Positions 30,774 to 41,700 of a stretch of 64,000 nt of DNA are shown here, piece after piece (the stretch's first letter is position 1; the number at the start of each line of letters is the position of its first letter). The notes under the pieces were generated by a model. It saw only the letters and a list, made by a program, of their open reading frames with translations. It was not told where the DNA came from and made no database searches. The stretch is taken from contig CAJNDS010000668.1 in NCBI GenBank assembly GCA_905221605.1, forward strand, positions 1,666,814 through 1,730,813, in the 5' to 3' direction. The position numbers and the translations under genes were made by a program. Origin of the DNA: Symbiodinium natans (taxonomy: Eukaryota > Sar > Dinophyceae > Suessiales > Symbiodiniaceae).

Positions 30774-31215
30774 CTCTTTTTGTTGTTTTTTCAAAGTCCT
30801 CGTCGAGCCACCACCGCAGGCTCACGCGGAGCGTGGGGTTGGCGCTGGCAAGCGGCTGCGCGCCAACGGTTAGGAGGCGGCCCCATCCGCCCCGCACGTC
30901 CGCCAGGACTTCGTGCAGTTTGGGGCCCCACCCGCGACGCAAGCCTCACCAGCAGCCGGCAGCTCAAGCAGGGAGACCTCGTATGCACGCATCGCAGTCA
31001 CACTGAGCATTCCGGAACACCGTTGCAACCAGCTTGCGCGCGCAGCCGCTCGTAGCGGTGCTGTGACGCTGGCGGTGCGGTGTTGCGCCAGGAGGCGTTT
31101 GCTTCGGTGCTGACACGCACTCCGACGTCGATCCCGATTACGACGAACCGGGCCGTTGCCCGTCTTGCGGCAGTGGTGCCCCTGTCCCGTTTGCGTCGGG
31201 CTACGTATTGCACAG
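30745..31215 (-). pseudogene. LINE ORF2 C-terminal fragment, minus strand, degraded
   Basis: The minus strand reads ARFVVIGIDVGVRVSTEA (about 31160-31105), then VSLLELPAAGEACVAGG and PKLHEVLADVRGGWG (about 30985-30870). These correspond to LVVVGVEVGGRFGAEA, SLLELPPGGDLCDAGE and LHEVLAEVRGG of the plus-strand copy at 32.2-33.4 kb. Frame breaks and shortening make it a dead copy. Its downstream end joins the 340-bp repeat. Confidence 0.6.
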
Positions 31216-31515
31216 CGGCTTCAGGGCGGGTGTCTGCGCCAGGCCGTGTGGAGCCGGACCGGGTGACTGTGGGCTGACGATCGCGGCATCGGTCGCGAGT
31301 TGGGCACCCCGTCTCGATGTGGCGTGAGTCGCCGACAGGGCCTTATTGCGTACAGCATTTGCGCTTATTCATTTCGTTCTTTTATCACGCGCATACAATG
31401 TATATCAAAAGCACAATGGAACATGACAAGGACTTTATGATGCACTTGCACTTGCACTTTTTGCCCGTTCGAGTCACGAAGACTACGGTCCTGTCAGGAC
31501 AAGGGACAACGGTGG
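31216..31515. other. Unassigned between retroelement fragments
   Basis: GC-rich up to 31300, then ordinary composition. No recognised motif. Confidence 0.3.
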
Positions 31516-32110
31516 GTGTTACGAGCTAATAAATGTGCGAGGCCGTGTCAAACTGTACAAAATCTTGTCTTGTTGGCGGCCATTTGGCAGATGAGCTACA
31601 TCAGACCACGAACTACATCCAGGGAACTGCGACATTATAAACTTGTTCAGCTCATCATCACATCGCTTGGGGGGGCGACCAGGCCGTCGTATCGGCACAC
31701 TATTGAAATTGTGCTGGGATGAGGGACTCCAGGTTGTAGCGCATAGTGGCCAAGCATTCTTCGCAGTCAGGTTCATTACGAACCTGTGCTGGTTAGCACG
31801 ATGAACACTGGACCACGAAGGCACAGGATGTTGCCTGAGAGCAGACGATACCCGGGCATTCATGCGTCGCATCGTCCCTTCCCAAGTTGCATCTGCGTCG
31901 CGACTGCATCCAGCAATGCTTCGAAACATTTTTCGCTGGCATATATCAAGCTCAACATGGCGTTGCGGCTGATGTGGTCGTCAATTGTCAGCGAGGGATC
32001 GGCCTGCGTGGTGACCTGAAGAATGCGGGCCACGGCCTCGGCGCCGCAACGCGTGGAGAGCGCGGACTGGTGGGCGTCGGACGAGGTCAACGTCCGCCGA
32101 CCTCACAGCC
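31516..32110 (-). pseudogene. LINE fragments, minus strand (RT piece and C-terminal piece)
   Basis: Minus-strand reading gives GAEAVARILQVTTQADPSL and HISRNAMLSLI (about 32060-31955), which resembles the RT core with part of the catalytic region missing. After a shift comes a 136-codon frame containing RRPGRPPKRCDDELNKF (about 31695-31645), the RGRPxxRWxDxL motif found near the end of some LINE-like ORFs, followed by SSWSDVAHLPNGRQQDK. The two parts may come from different element families. Degraded. Confidence 0.5.
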
Positions 32111-32245
32111 AGCACGATGAGGCGTCGGGTAGCGCCGTTCCTGCGGGCGATAATAGTATATTGTAAGTACACGCCCGGTTAATAATAGTTTTTTGTGTCG
32201 TTCACTCCGTTACGTTCTCTATTATTCGAAGTCTATTATTAAGGG

Positions 32246-33396
32246 GTGACGCGTGATGAGAAGCGAACGCTCCAGCGCTTCCCGGCTGATGCAGCACGGC
32301 TGCAAGCTTGCCTCCGTGAGCCGCATGCCGGGATGCCACCAGCCCTTGCCGCCGCATGCACAGCCGCAACACGAGTGCATGAGGCTGGCTTTCCGGCGCC
32401 CGATTGGAGCGCTGAGGCCGCGCCTGCAGCACCTCACCCTCCGGACGGCCACCTGCGCGGCTGGCAGCGAGCTGCCGTCGCCGCTAGCGACGAGCGCGCG
32501 CTCGAGACGCACCTTTCTCACCTCGCCCCTGCGTCCCGAGCGCTGCTGCTCTCGCAAGCTGGACCCCACTCAGGTCGTGCCTTCACAGTGCTCCCTACGT
32601 CTGCCGCTGTCGCCCTGCCCCCCGAACACCTCCGCGTGCTCCTTCTGCGACGGCTGCGTTTGGCGCCGCGCAACTGTCGTTGCCGAGGCCGCCTCGACCC
32701 GCTGGGCGACCACCGTGTGCGACGTCCGGTGTGTTGGCGTCCAAAGCCCGCCCACTTGAGCACGCGGTCGCCCCGCATCTGCCGGGAAAGCGGCGCGCGC
32801 GTTGCACGCAACGTCAGGCTCGCTGACATGAACATTGATGTTCCTGTCAGCGACGCATAGCGACGCGCGTTGCATTGAGGTCGTCGCGAACGGCCTGCCC
32901 CTTTGGCACGGGGCGCAGCTCGCGAGAGACGCAACCATCGTCCATTCGGTTACGCGGGCCGGCGAGCCGCAGCCGGGCGCCGCCGCACGCCCTGGCGCGG
33001 CAGTCCAGGCCGCCGCTCGTCGCAAGCGGCGCCAAACACCCCGAGCTTGCGAGCGCGCGACGGGCGCGTCTCGTCGTTGTCGGGGTCGAAGTTGGCGGGC
33101 GGTTCGGTGCTGAAGCCGCCTCCTTCCTCCGCCACCTCGCGCGGCACCGCGCTGCCAGCCTGCCGCCGCCGCTCCGCGCCGCTGCCAGTGCCGGCTGGGT
33201 CCAGCGCTGGTCCGGCTTCCTCGCGGTCGCCGCCATGCGCGCCTATCCGGCCTCCCTCCTGGAGCTGCCGCCTGGGGGTGACCTCTGCGATGCGGGAGAG
33301 GCGCCTGACCTGCACGAGGTCCTCGCTGAGGTCCGCGGTGGCCCCGCACTGGCGCAAGCCGCCCCCCGGCGCCTCGAGCCAGCCCGTAGTTGGTAG
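32246..33396 (+). pseudogene. LINE ORF2 C-terminal region, best preserved copy, frameshifted
   Basis: From 32246 a 204-codon frame reads through RAFTVLPTSAAVALPPEHL, RVLLLRRLRL and VARNVRLADMNIDVPVSDA to a stop at 32858-32860. The homologous reading resumes in other frames with CIEVVANGLPLWHGAQLA, DATIVHSVTRAGEPQPGA, RRARLVVVGVEVGGRFGAEA and ASLLELPPGGDLCDAGEAP. Overlapping minus-strand frames are shadows. At least two frame breaks make it non-functional. Reverse transcriptase proper is not seen upstream on this strand, so this is a 5'-truncated copy. Confidence 0.65.
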
Positions 33397-33519
33397 GCTT
33401 CTTGCACTGGGACCGCGGCGACCGTTCGTAAAAAGGCGTGGGAGAAAAAAAGAAAAAGGAAACCAGAGCACGAATTATAATTCACTTCGTACGTCCTCCA
33501 AACCCCTTTTACAAATGCA

Positions 33520-33765
33520 CGCATCAGCGTGGGGAAAGTTCAATAAGCTGAGATTCATATTCGTGAACAAGCACCTGTCAATCAAAGGCAGATTGAAGCT
33601 TTTCAACGCCGTGGTCTGGTCACTCCTACGGCACTGTTCGGACTTTCTACATTGGCACTTTCGTCCGCTTGTTTTACGGACAGCCCGCCACCTACATTTG
33701 GACCGACGATCAACAACGAAGCCTGAAGGTCCTGCAAAAGAGGGAGTTTGTGAAGCAGGACCTAT
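33520..33765 (+). pseudogene. LINE fragment (post-RT KLFNAVV block)
   Basis: The plus strand reads AWGKFNKLRFIFVNKHLSI followed by KGRLKLFNAVVWSLLRHCS, matching the (I/V)K.RLKLFdAVV.P.LLYG block downstream of RT in many non-LTR elements. The usual LLYG is already decayed (LLRHC). It is followed by a short homologous-looking RTARHLHLD, then sequence not recognised. Confidence 0.55.
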
Positions 33766-34560
33766 GCTTCGCAGCGAGCTGGACAATGTACTCAGCCGAG
33801 CTTAGGGGCGTGCCAAGAACACGGATGCTTTGCAGGTCGGAGGGGAGTGCCGGGTCTCCGACCCAAATGCGCTGGCCATCTGGCGCGGCGGGTAGACTGG
33901 GCTCATGGCCCGCACGCGCGTGTTGCCTGGGTTAAATTAAAGTGGACATGCGCCTGGGAAGCCAGGTGGTGAGCGAGCCCCCTGCAAGGGTTCGACGCCC
34001 TTGGCGGCGACTCTAAAGTCCTTGGGCCGCAGCATACTGTGAGCACCCGGTACCTCCCTTGGGACAGTTTGGCACTGCCGTCCACGGCATGCAGTTCCGC
34101 TTTGTCGAGACCGCTCTGGGCTCCTGTTAGGCTTGCCCGCCTCCCAGGACCCTGTGCGCGTCCGTGTTGCACTCTTTCCCTATGTGTGCGCTTCATGACC
34201 CCCGACTCCTTGTCCGACACTGCACACCCCCCGCTCCATGCCGGCAGACACCACCACCACGACCGGGGAGGGCGCCCCCTCCCCGCCAACTTGCCCTGCA
34301 ATTCACGTTTGCCCCGTGTGCTTGTGTGACGTCCGTGCTGATGGGCGGGGGCCAAAAACTCAATTCCGGTGGTCCGCCTCGCAGCCAATGTCTTTGAGTC
34401 CCTGCCGGTCGGGCTGCATGGCCTCCGACACCGCCACTGCGTTCCTTTTAGCTTGCGAACAAGAAAACGGCGTGCACGACAGGAGAGAGGAGTGCATCTG
34501 TATCTCTGACGAATTATCATGAAATCTGAATCTTCAGCAGCACAAGACTTAACTCTATCC
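33766..34560. other. Unassigned; open frame with a CxxC motif at 34238-34522
   Basis: A plus-strand 94-codon frame contains PAIHVCPVCLCDVRADGRG, a possible zinc-binding CxxC, then QFRWSASQPMSL. It could be the 5' part of a retroelement ORF or an upstream exon of the sirtuin gene. I cannot decide between these. Confidence 0.25.
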
Positions 34561-34562
34561 AG

Positions 34563-36090
34563 GCAGCTGGCCGCTATCAACATATTGTGGTTTGCACCGG
34601 CGCGGGAGTTAGCACAGCAGCGGGAATCCCGGATTTCCGGTCAGCTGGTGGATTTTTCGATGCGCTGCGCAACTCGCCAGCATTTTCAAGAGGTTTGGGC
34701 AGATTTCTTGTTTCCTTCCGGTTTTGTCTTGACATGTCTTGACTTGTATGAGCGCGATGCCGAGATGCAGCGGTGGGTTGGCGCTTCCCCAACCTGACTG
34801 ATCCAGAGTCGTTGCTGTCGAGAAGCTTTTGTCAAACGCATCCAGAAATATGGAAGCAAGACGTGTTTTGGCTCGGACAGTTACGCTAAGGCCCGGTTGA
34901 TTGGATGTTCAATGACAGCGATCATGTCAAGCGACATGCTGTTCTTGCTGTTTGCAATCCGTCCGGTTGAGGTTCTTCCGCTCATGACTCGGTGGTCAGT
35001 CAACTCGGTTATGCCAACCGCAACCCACAGATTTTGTTCCTGGCTCTTTCGCCGTGGCTGGCTGAAACGGATATACACTCAGGACGCGTGTTGCATGATG
35101 TCAGCGCCATGCAATAGCTGATCGTGTCGTGTTGGCACGCGCAACTGTGCAGCGCCAGAACGTGGATGGACTGCACACCCACTCATCGCTGGACATTACG
35201 CGTGATGTGGTTGTTGAGTGTCATGGTTCGCTTCGTGACTTGACCGAAAACAGCTTTGGTTTGCAAGATTTTTGCGAGAAGCTACGTCGTCAAGTGCCTT
35301 GAGAGAATCTTCAACATAATGCTTGGGGTTTTGAGTTTTGGAGTGCACGTGGAATGGGAACGACAATGCAAGTCCTGATTCGCAGCATAAGTCAGGTGAC
35401 CAGACCCTTGTGCTTTACGGCGATCCACTTCCACGGAGATTTCTTGCCTCTTGAGCTGTTCAAGTAGCAGAAAACCATGCAGCCCGCATCCCATGGCATA
35501 TGTATAAGCAAGGCGTGCTGCGACACAGACTTGGACCAGCACACCTCTGACGTCGATTTGATGCTTGTAATGGGGACCAGTCTGCAGGCACCATATAATA
35601 AGCAGGAGATGGGCAAACAAAAAGAACATGGAAGGAACGTGTCCCCGAATCAAGTACGTTGCTCACAATTGGGCCGGGCATTTTGGTTGAGACATTCTGG
35701 TTTCGAATTTGTGCAGGTGGCGCCATTCTGCGCAATTCCGAACATGGCGCCTAGAGGCTGCACGCGAGTTCTTGCAACTTGCACGCAGGACGGTGCCGTG
35801 TCATCGGGTTGGGAAACCCTCATTGACCGCCTAAAGTCTATGTGAGGTGAATGAGAATCTCATGGACTGCCGGACTAACTCGTGGAGCAAACGTTCTCGC
35901 CTTGCGACAGATTTGGGGGGTGCAGTGCTTGGTCAATCGACGATGTCCGGCGTATTTCGTCGTACAATGTCGTACGTGAACAATGTGGAGATCATTTCCT
36001 GCCGCACCGAGGGTGCGCGGGGCTGCCGACCGCTCAGATAGGGCGTCGCAAGGAAGTGCGATTGCGACCTTTGTGGTGGGACAGGCCAGT
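34563..36090 (+). CDS. Sir2-family NAD-dependent deacylase (sirtuin), spliced
   Basis: Sirtuin, removing acyl groups from lysine with NAD as co-substrate (family function). Pieces in order: HIVVCTGAGVSTAAGIPDFR (34585-34644, the NAD-binding GAG and PDFRS motifs), then FPNLTDPESLLSRSFC with QTHPEIW (about 34784-34850). Exon 35000-35082 (VMPTATHRFCSWL, LKRIYTQ) joins to NVDGLHTHSSLD and VVVECHGSLRDL from 35159, restoring YTQNVDGLH and the catalytic His in ECHGS. LVLYGDPLPRRFL follows from 35396, then SDVDLMLVMGTSLQ ending 35587, then VAPFCAIPNMAPRGC from 35717. Possible later pieces are LMDCRTNSWSK (about 35858-35890) and RKEVRLRPLWWDR (about 36047-36085). Donors at 35083 (GA) and 35588 (GC). 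Several other borders, the start and the stop are not fixed. The zinc-binding CxxC pairs expected after ECHGS were not seen. Confidence 0.8.
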
Positions 36091-36109
36091 TATGGTGGAG
36101 AGAGAGTCC

Positions 36110-36250
36110 GAAAAGAGAAGAAGAAGAAGAAGAATAAGAAGAAGAAGAATAAGAAGAAGAAGAAGAAGAAGCAGAGGAGGAGGAGGAGGAGGAGGAGGAG
36201 GAGGAGGAGGAGGAGGAGGAGGAGGAGGAGGAGGAGGAGGAGGAGGAGCT
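36110..36250 (+). repeat. GAA then GGA trinucleotide microsatellite
   Basis: AAGAAGAAGAAGAAGAATAAG grading into (AGG)n. Polypurine on the plus strand, directly after the sirtuin gene. Confidence 0.95.
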
Positions 36251-37976
36251 GTGTGTTTCCCCAAGACAAAAAGACGCGAGAGCTGGCACTGTAAGGGAAA
36301 AGAAGCGAGAGAGCTGGGCAAGAGCAGAGACAAATGAGAAGCAGGAAAGGCAGCAGAAGACAGAGAGAGAGAGAGTGAGAGAGAGCCTGAGCAAAACAAT
36401 TGAGTCTGAGCAAAGGGGTAGGGGAAGATTTTTTCACGAGGATTGCGGTTCGAATGACTTGCATTTGCCTCTACGAGTAGCCCAAAACCTTCGTGTACCT
36501 CATTGTACAAGCCTACACCCTCAAAGGGGTAAGGCAAACCGTGCACCAACCGTGGCAACTCTGTGAAAAGTTCGATCCGACAAATTCGGGGAGGGCATCT
36601 GCCAATGAGTCGCTGACCGGGTCTACTGTAAATTTGGGGGGGGGGGGGGGGATCCGATATCGACCCAACAGTACATCAGCGCACGTTTTTGCCTGGCAGC
36701 GCACAGCGGGAGGAGCCTGGGAGAAGTTATGGTCGTTGTTCTTAATGTTTGATTAGGGGGGTGGTCCCCTTTGGTTGAGGGAAACGAACAATTGCATCTC
36801 CTGTGATTTTTCGTCTCACGCCGGCGTGACCCATGACTCGTAAGTCTAGCCGCCTCATGAAACGTCGATTCCAGCACTATGCTTGGCCCATTCTTGGCCC
36901 GAATGAAACGCAGGTTCGGTCGACTTCCTCAAGTGTTTCCATGTGTTTCCCTGCAGTGGTTGGCCTTACCGCAAGAAGCATGGTCAACTTTTCATGTTGC
37001 GTCTAAGCAGGAGGGGAAGGGTCGCATGGCGGGCCCTGACCTGAGTTCACGGTTCAAGTCGGTGTGACACTGGGAAAACGAAATGGAGGAAAATTGTTCT
37101 CTTTCGCGCCCCTCGATTTCTCTCCTCTTCTTCTTCTTCTTCTTCCGGGCATGGAGGACAGGTGCGCCCTTCCAGTACTGGAATTGATGTTTCCGCGAGC
37201 CGGCTGGCTTTTCTTTGCCTTGTAGTACTAGTGTTCAGACAGTGAATGTTGTGAGCTAGTGAAAATTTCTTCTTGCTGCAACAACATCCTCCACCTTTCC
37301 GCTGCTACGTTGCCTCGGTGCTGGGTACTGACTTAGTCAATTCAGGTCTTGGGATTGAGCTCAGGTTTTGTTATAGTGCAAAGTGGGCCCCTCCCAGCCA
37401 CTTGCAAGCCATGCTTGAACACCGCCATATGCGAATGAAGCGAGGAAGTCGCAGAAACGCTGGTCACAGCTCATCGTGGAGTCACGGTGCGATGAGCATC
37501 TCGGCTGCGAGAATAACAGGAAGGACGTGTCCAGGTGAGATGGATGTTTCAGCGATTGGTGCGTGCAAAATGCCAAAGTGAATGAATGCTCCCACTGGCC
37601 CTTCTTGAATGGCGATTACGATGCTAAGCTGACAACTAGCAAATCCTGGTCCCCTTTCTGCCTTCAGCCAGCCCAGATCCGCGCACCCCCCCAGCAGGAT
37701 CATTTAGCCATGTTCGTGAATGAAATATTTCTCGTACATCAGCATCAGCCATGCACTCTCGAAATCTCTCGAAGCTACGCCGGCAGATGCTAGTTATCCG
37801 GATGAGCAAAGGCTTGACGCCTTTGCGGCAGTTCGAAACCTTCCTTATTACCCGGTTCTGAGACTTACCAGGTTTCCACATGCATGTTCCTCTCCGGAAA
37901 ATCTGAAGTCCGGCCGCTGCTTTTGCAAAATCACGTTTTCCTTTTTGCACTTGTTCAGGCATCAGTGTCTGTTTCC
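36251..37976. other. Intergenic, no recognised gene
   Basis: Contains GAGAGA tracts (36360-36385), a G14-type run at about 36635-36651, and a CTT/TTC run at 37125-37145. Short open frames (for example 36493-36756, 37273-37581) have no recognised motif. 5' exons of the downstream ATPase could lie here but I found none. Confidence 0.35.
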
Positions 37977-38142
37977 TGTGTTGTGTATTGTTGTGTATTG
38001 TTGTGTATTGTTGTGTATTGTTGTGTATTGTTGTGTATTGTTGTGTATTGTTGTGTATTGTTGTGTATTGTTGTGTACTGTTGTGTATTGTTGTGTATTG
38101 TTGTGTATGTATTGTCGTGTATTGTCGTGTATTGTTGTGTAT
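37977..38142. repeat. 10-bp tandem array (TTGTGTATTG), about 15 copies
   Basis: Near-perfect TTGTGTATTG units, with the last copies changed to GTATTGTCGTG. Open frames of the type VYCCVLLCIV / NTQQYTTIH arise from it on both strands and are artefacts. Confidence 0.95.
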
Positions 38143-38792
38143 CGCAATGTTGCGCAAGGTACTGCAATGTTGTGCTCATTGTCAAGTTCTGTATTCTGTT
38201 TGGCTCCGTGCCCAAAGGTTTGTCGACCGGTTCTTCACCCGCTTGGGGGGCGCTCCCGACATTTGAGACTCGTTCGTCTTGCGTGCTTCGCAGCAAGCTC
38301 AGTTGCAGCGGCGGTGCTAAGACCTAGTTTGTGGGTGGGTAATCAGAAAAGCTTTGCTTCAGAGGCTGCTTCAAGATGCTTCAAGCATGGGTGTTGAAAT
38401 CTCTCGAGAAGCGACGCATGCAAATAAGATCAAGAAGTGCGATGTACAGATGTGTACAGTGTACAGCGTTATGCGCAATATCGTTCGTGCTGCTTGTCTC
38501 AGCCACTCAAAGCCTGCCGATTGGATGTAAATAAAGCTGGTGCGGCGTCTGCGTGTTCAACGGTTCAGGTAATCCTGTCGAGCCTCTCGATGCTGTCTTT
38601 GGCCTGCTCACTTGTCGCTTTGAACTGCTTAAGGCATGAAAGACATGTGTAAAGGTAGCTGGCAGATGTGGACGAGCCAAGGCGTTCCAAGAATGAGCTT
38701 TTGGCAAATTTGGTACAGCCTAGCAGGCATAACAGTTCTTAATCGATGTTGCATGATTTATGCCGTTACGCATCTCTTGATGTTAGCAGCAC

Positions 38793-41700
38793 ATGTTGGA
38801 CCTGGGCCTTCGATGTTGTTGCTGGGCCCCCGCACCATTTCTGGCGCAAGCCAGCGCAGTTCCATCAGTTTCACAGCCTTGGGGCCTTAATGGAAGATTA
38901 CGGAAGCCCTTAAGCTGCCTGCAGCAACGAGCTACTGCGCTGCACAATGCTGACGCCCGCAAAGAAGTGGTGCAAGTGGTCGCATTGCAGCATGCATTAT
39001 TTCGTCGTTCTGCTCGACGTGTCGTTCTTGTGACACTGTATGGATATTCATTCTTCCTTGCTAGATGCCGAGCCTGGGGCTGGATGCTAGTTGTTGGAGC
39101 TGTTTCGGCCCACTTGCTTCTGGCAGGCTTTTGGATGACTTCAGCATTGGTAAGGTCGCGCTTGGATTTTCGCAGAACTCAGAAAGCAAGCTCAGGAAGT
39201 TGGGTCTTGGTGTGTGCGGCCCCAGGCAAAGCTGTACTCCGAAAGGTGTCGTCTGTGTGCTCTTCCCTGCGCTTTAGGTATCATGGCCAGCAGTACGAGC
39301 TGCAAGGTGTTGGTGCTGACCTGTCCGGTACTGCAGTCCCACAGCCAACAGAGCCTCTCCCCACATTGTTGGAGCGACGGAGTCATGGTGGGCTTGGAGC
39401 GATTGCTGTGGAGGAAAGACAAGAGCAGTTCGGCAGTAACGACTACAGGATCGCAGTTCCACCGGTTCGTAGTTTGGTTCTTTCCCGCTTACTTCGCCCG
39501 ATCTTCTTGTTCGAGTTGGCATCTGTCTTCGTGTGGGGCCTTGACGGGTATTGGCAATTTACAGTCCTCTCCCTCGGGACATTGATGTGTTTCGAGGTTG
39601 GTGCTGCGATGGCTCGTCACAAGTCGTTAGCCCAGCTGCGCGCAGCAGCTTCGCCATCCAAGCAGGTCCTGGTGCTCCGCTCAGGCGTGTGGATTTCCAA
39701 ACCTTCCGTAGATCTAGTGCCGGGCGACATAATACAAGTACATCCCGACAAGGATGTGCCCTGTGATGCGCTGTTGTTGGATGGGTCTGCGACCGTGAGT
39801 GAAGCGGCTTTGTCTGGTGAATCGGGCCCCGTCGCGAAGTTCGCAGTGCCGCCAGAAGCACGAAGCCTGCACACATGGGATGCGCACCATTTTCTGTACG
39901 CAGGCACAAAGGTACTGGCAGTTCAAGGTAGCAAGGAAGTTGCCAGTTGCATCTGTGCCGTGGTGAAGACCGGCTTTCACTGCAAGCAGGGCATGTTGAT
40001 GCGAAGGGCTATGGCCAGTCAAGAAAGCATCCGAGACAAGGATACATTGAAAGTGGTGCTTCTGTTGCTAGGCTTCGCCACTTTTGCAGCACTGCAAATC
40101 GTCACTCGCGGTAAAGGTGAACATGTTTGGCTGAAGATCAGTATCATCCTCAGTTTTGTGATACAACCAACCCTTCCATTGCTTATGACATATGCCGTCC
40201 AGCGGACTCTGGAAGTTCTACGGACGAAGGACATCATTTGCGCAGAGCCATTGCGTGTATTGGAGGCTGCATCAATGTCCACGTGCTTATTCGACAAGAC
40301 AGGGACTTTGACCACAGACAAGCTGGAAACAGCTGGAATCATGCTGCCTCATCTGTTTACTGAAGCGGAGAGGAGTTACCTCGACTGCCTCGCCCCCCTG
40401 CAAGATTTGCAGCTGACCACACCTGCTCACCAAATCCTGTGGCACTGTCAAAATGTTATGTTGGAAAGTGGGAAGCTACTGGGAGACCCTTTGGAGACTG
40501 CTGTGCTGGAGGACTTAGGCGACTTGTTTTCGCCCTTACATGAGAAGTGGCACGTGAATCTGTGAACCCGAAGCTTTGCATGAATTTTGCCAATGCCGTT
40601 GCTGCAAAATGCCAGGTGTTTCGCAATGTCCACCTCCGGCTCGGCGTTTTGACTTTGATCCAAAGCTGAGACGCATGACAGCTTTTGACTCAGTTTTTAC
40701 TTGCGCGTTTGCAATGGCCTGTGACCTGAGCTTTCAAAGCACGGTTCAGTCACACTTTCACGTGTGCACAGCATTACACAGCATGACAGGTGATGATGGA
40801 AACGGGCTCAACGGTGCGGGTGTTGTGCAAAGGAGCTCCAGAGGTAGGTATCGTCGGTGAAATTGTGTGGCAAACACGCGAGAAGCATCATGAGGCAGCC
40901 AAGAGTAATTGGCGAGTCCTGGTACATGCCCAGGCCTTGTCGCAACTCATGGTTGACGTTCCGAGCAACTATGATGAAGCGGCATCCTTCTTTGGCGCAT
41001 GTGGGTTGAGAGTGCTGGCCCTTGCATGGAAGGCCGGGAGACGCACGGCAGTCCGAGAATTGTGTCTCTTGCTTGCCCAGCTGTTCCAGCTGCATCAGTG
41101 ACCGAAGCTCCCTGACGAGGAAGTGGAGGGAGAACAATGGTCCTCGATGACAAGGGAGGCGCAAGATGGCGCACTGCTCTACAGCTTTGTGAGATGTAAG
41201 TTGTTGGACCAGCCACATGCATTTTGCACTTTGCAGATGCCAAGAGTCTGCACTGACAGGAAGCTGAGGAGAAGCTCCACTTTGCTGGCTTCGTTGCTTT
41301 CCAGAATCGCTGTAAGGCGGAGGCTTCGGAGGCATGGTTTGGGTATATTTGGATCATCCTTGAGTCAACTGACAGCCACCGCGTGTTCTATAGTGATTTC
41401 TAGAGTGTGTGCCATACGTGTCCCACGGGTCTTCAGAATCTTTCTCTTTTGTCTACAGAGCCCGGCATTGCTCGACCTACCCAGGGGTGCGGTTAATAAG
41501 ATGACTTGCCCTTGCGAGGAGCCAGAACGTAGGAGAATGCAACTGGTGCAAGCACAAGTAAGCCCGCATAGCAAAAACTTGAAGCTGTGGTACGGCCGAA
41601 GGCGGCCACTGACGGTCCGCAATGATCTGCTAAATGGTTGGTCTTGGATAGACAGGCTACAAGTTGAAGACGCGTGAGCTACAGGCAGTGTTGGCATGCT

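Noticed and set aside
35933-36558. Serine- or glycine-rich frames around 36.1-36.25 kb
   Set aside because: Caused by the GAA/GGA trinucleotide repeat.
37955-38327. Frames reading VYCCVLLC or NTQQYTTIH over 37.9-38.3 kb
   Set aside because: Produced entirely by the TTGTGTATTG 10-bp array.
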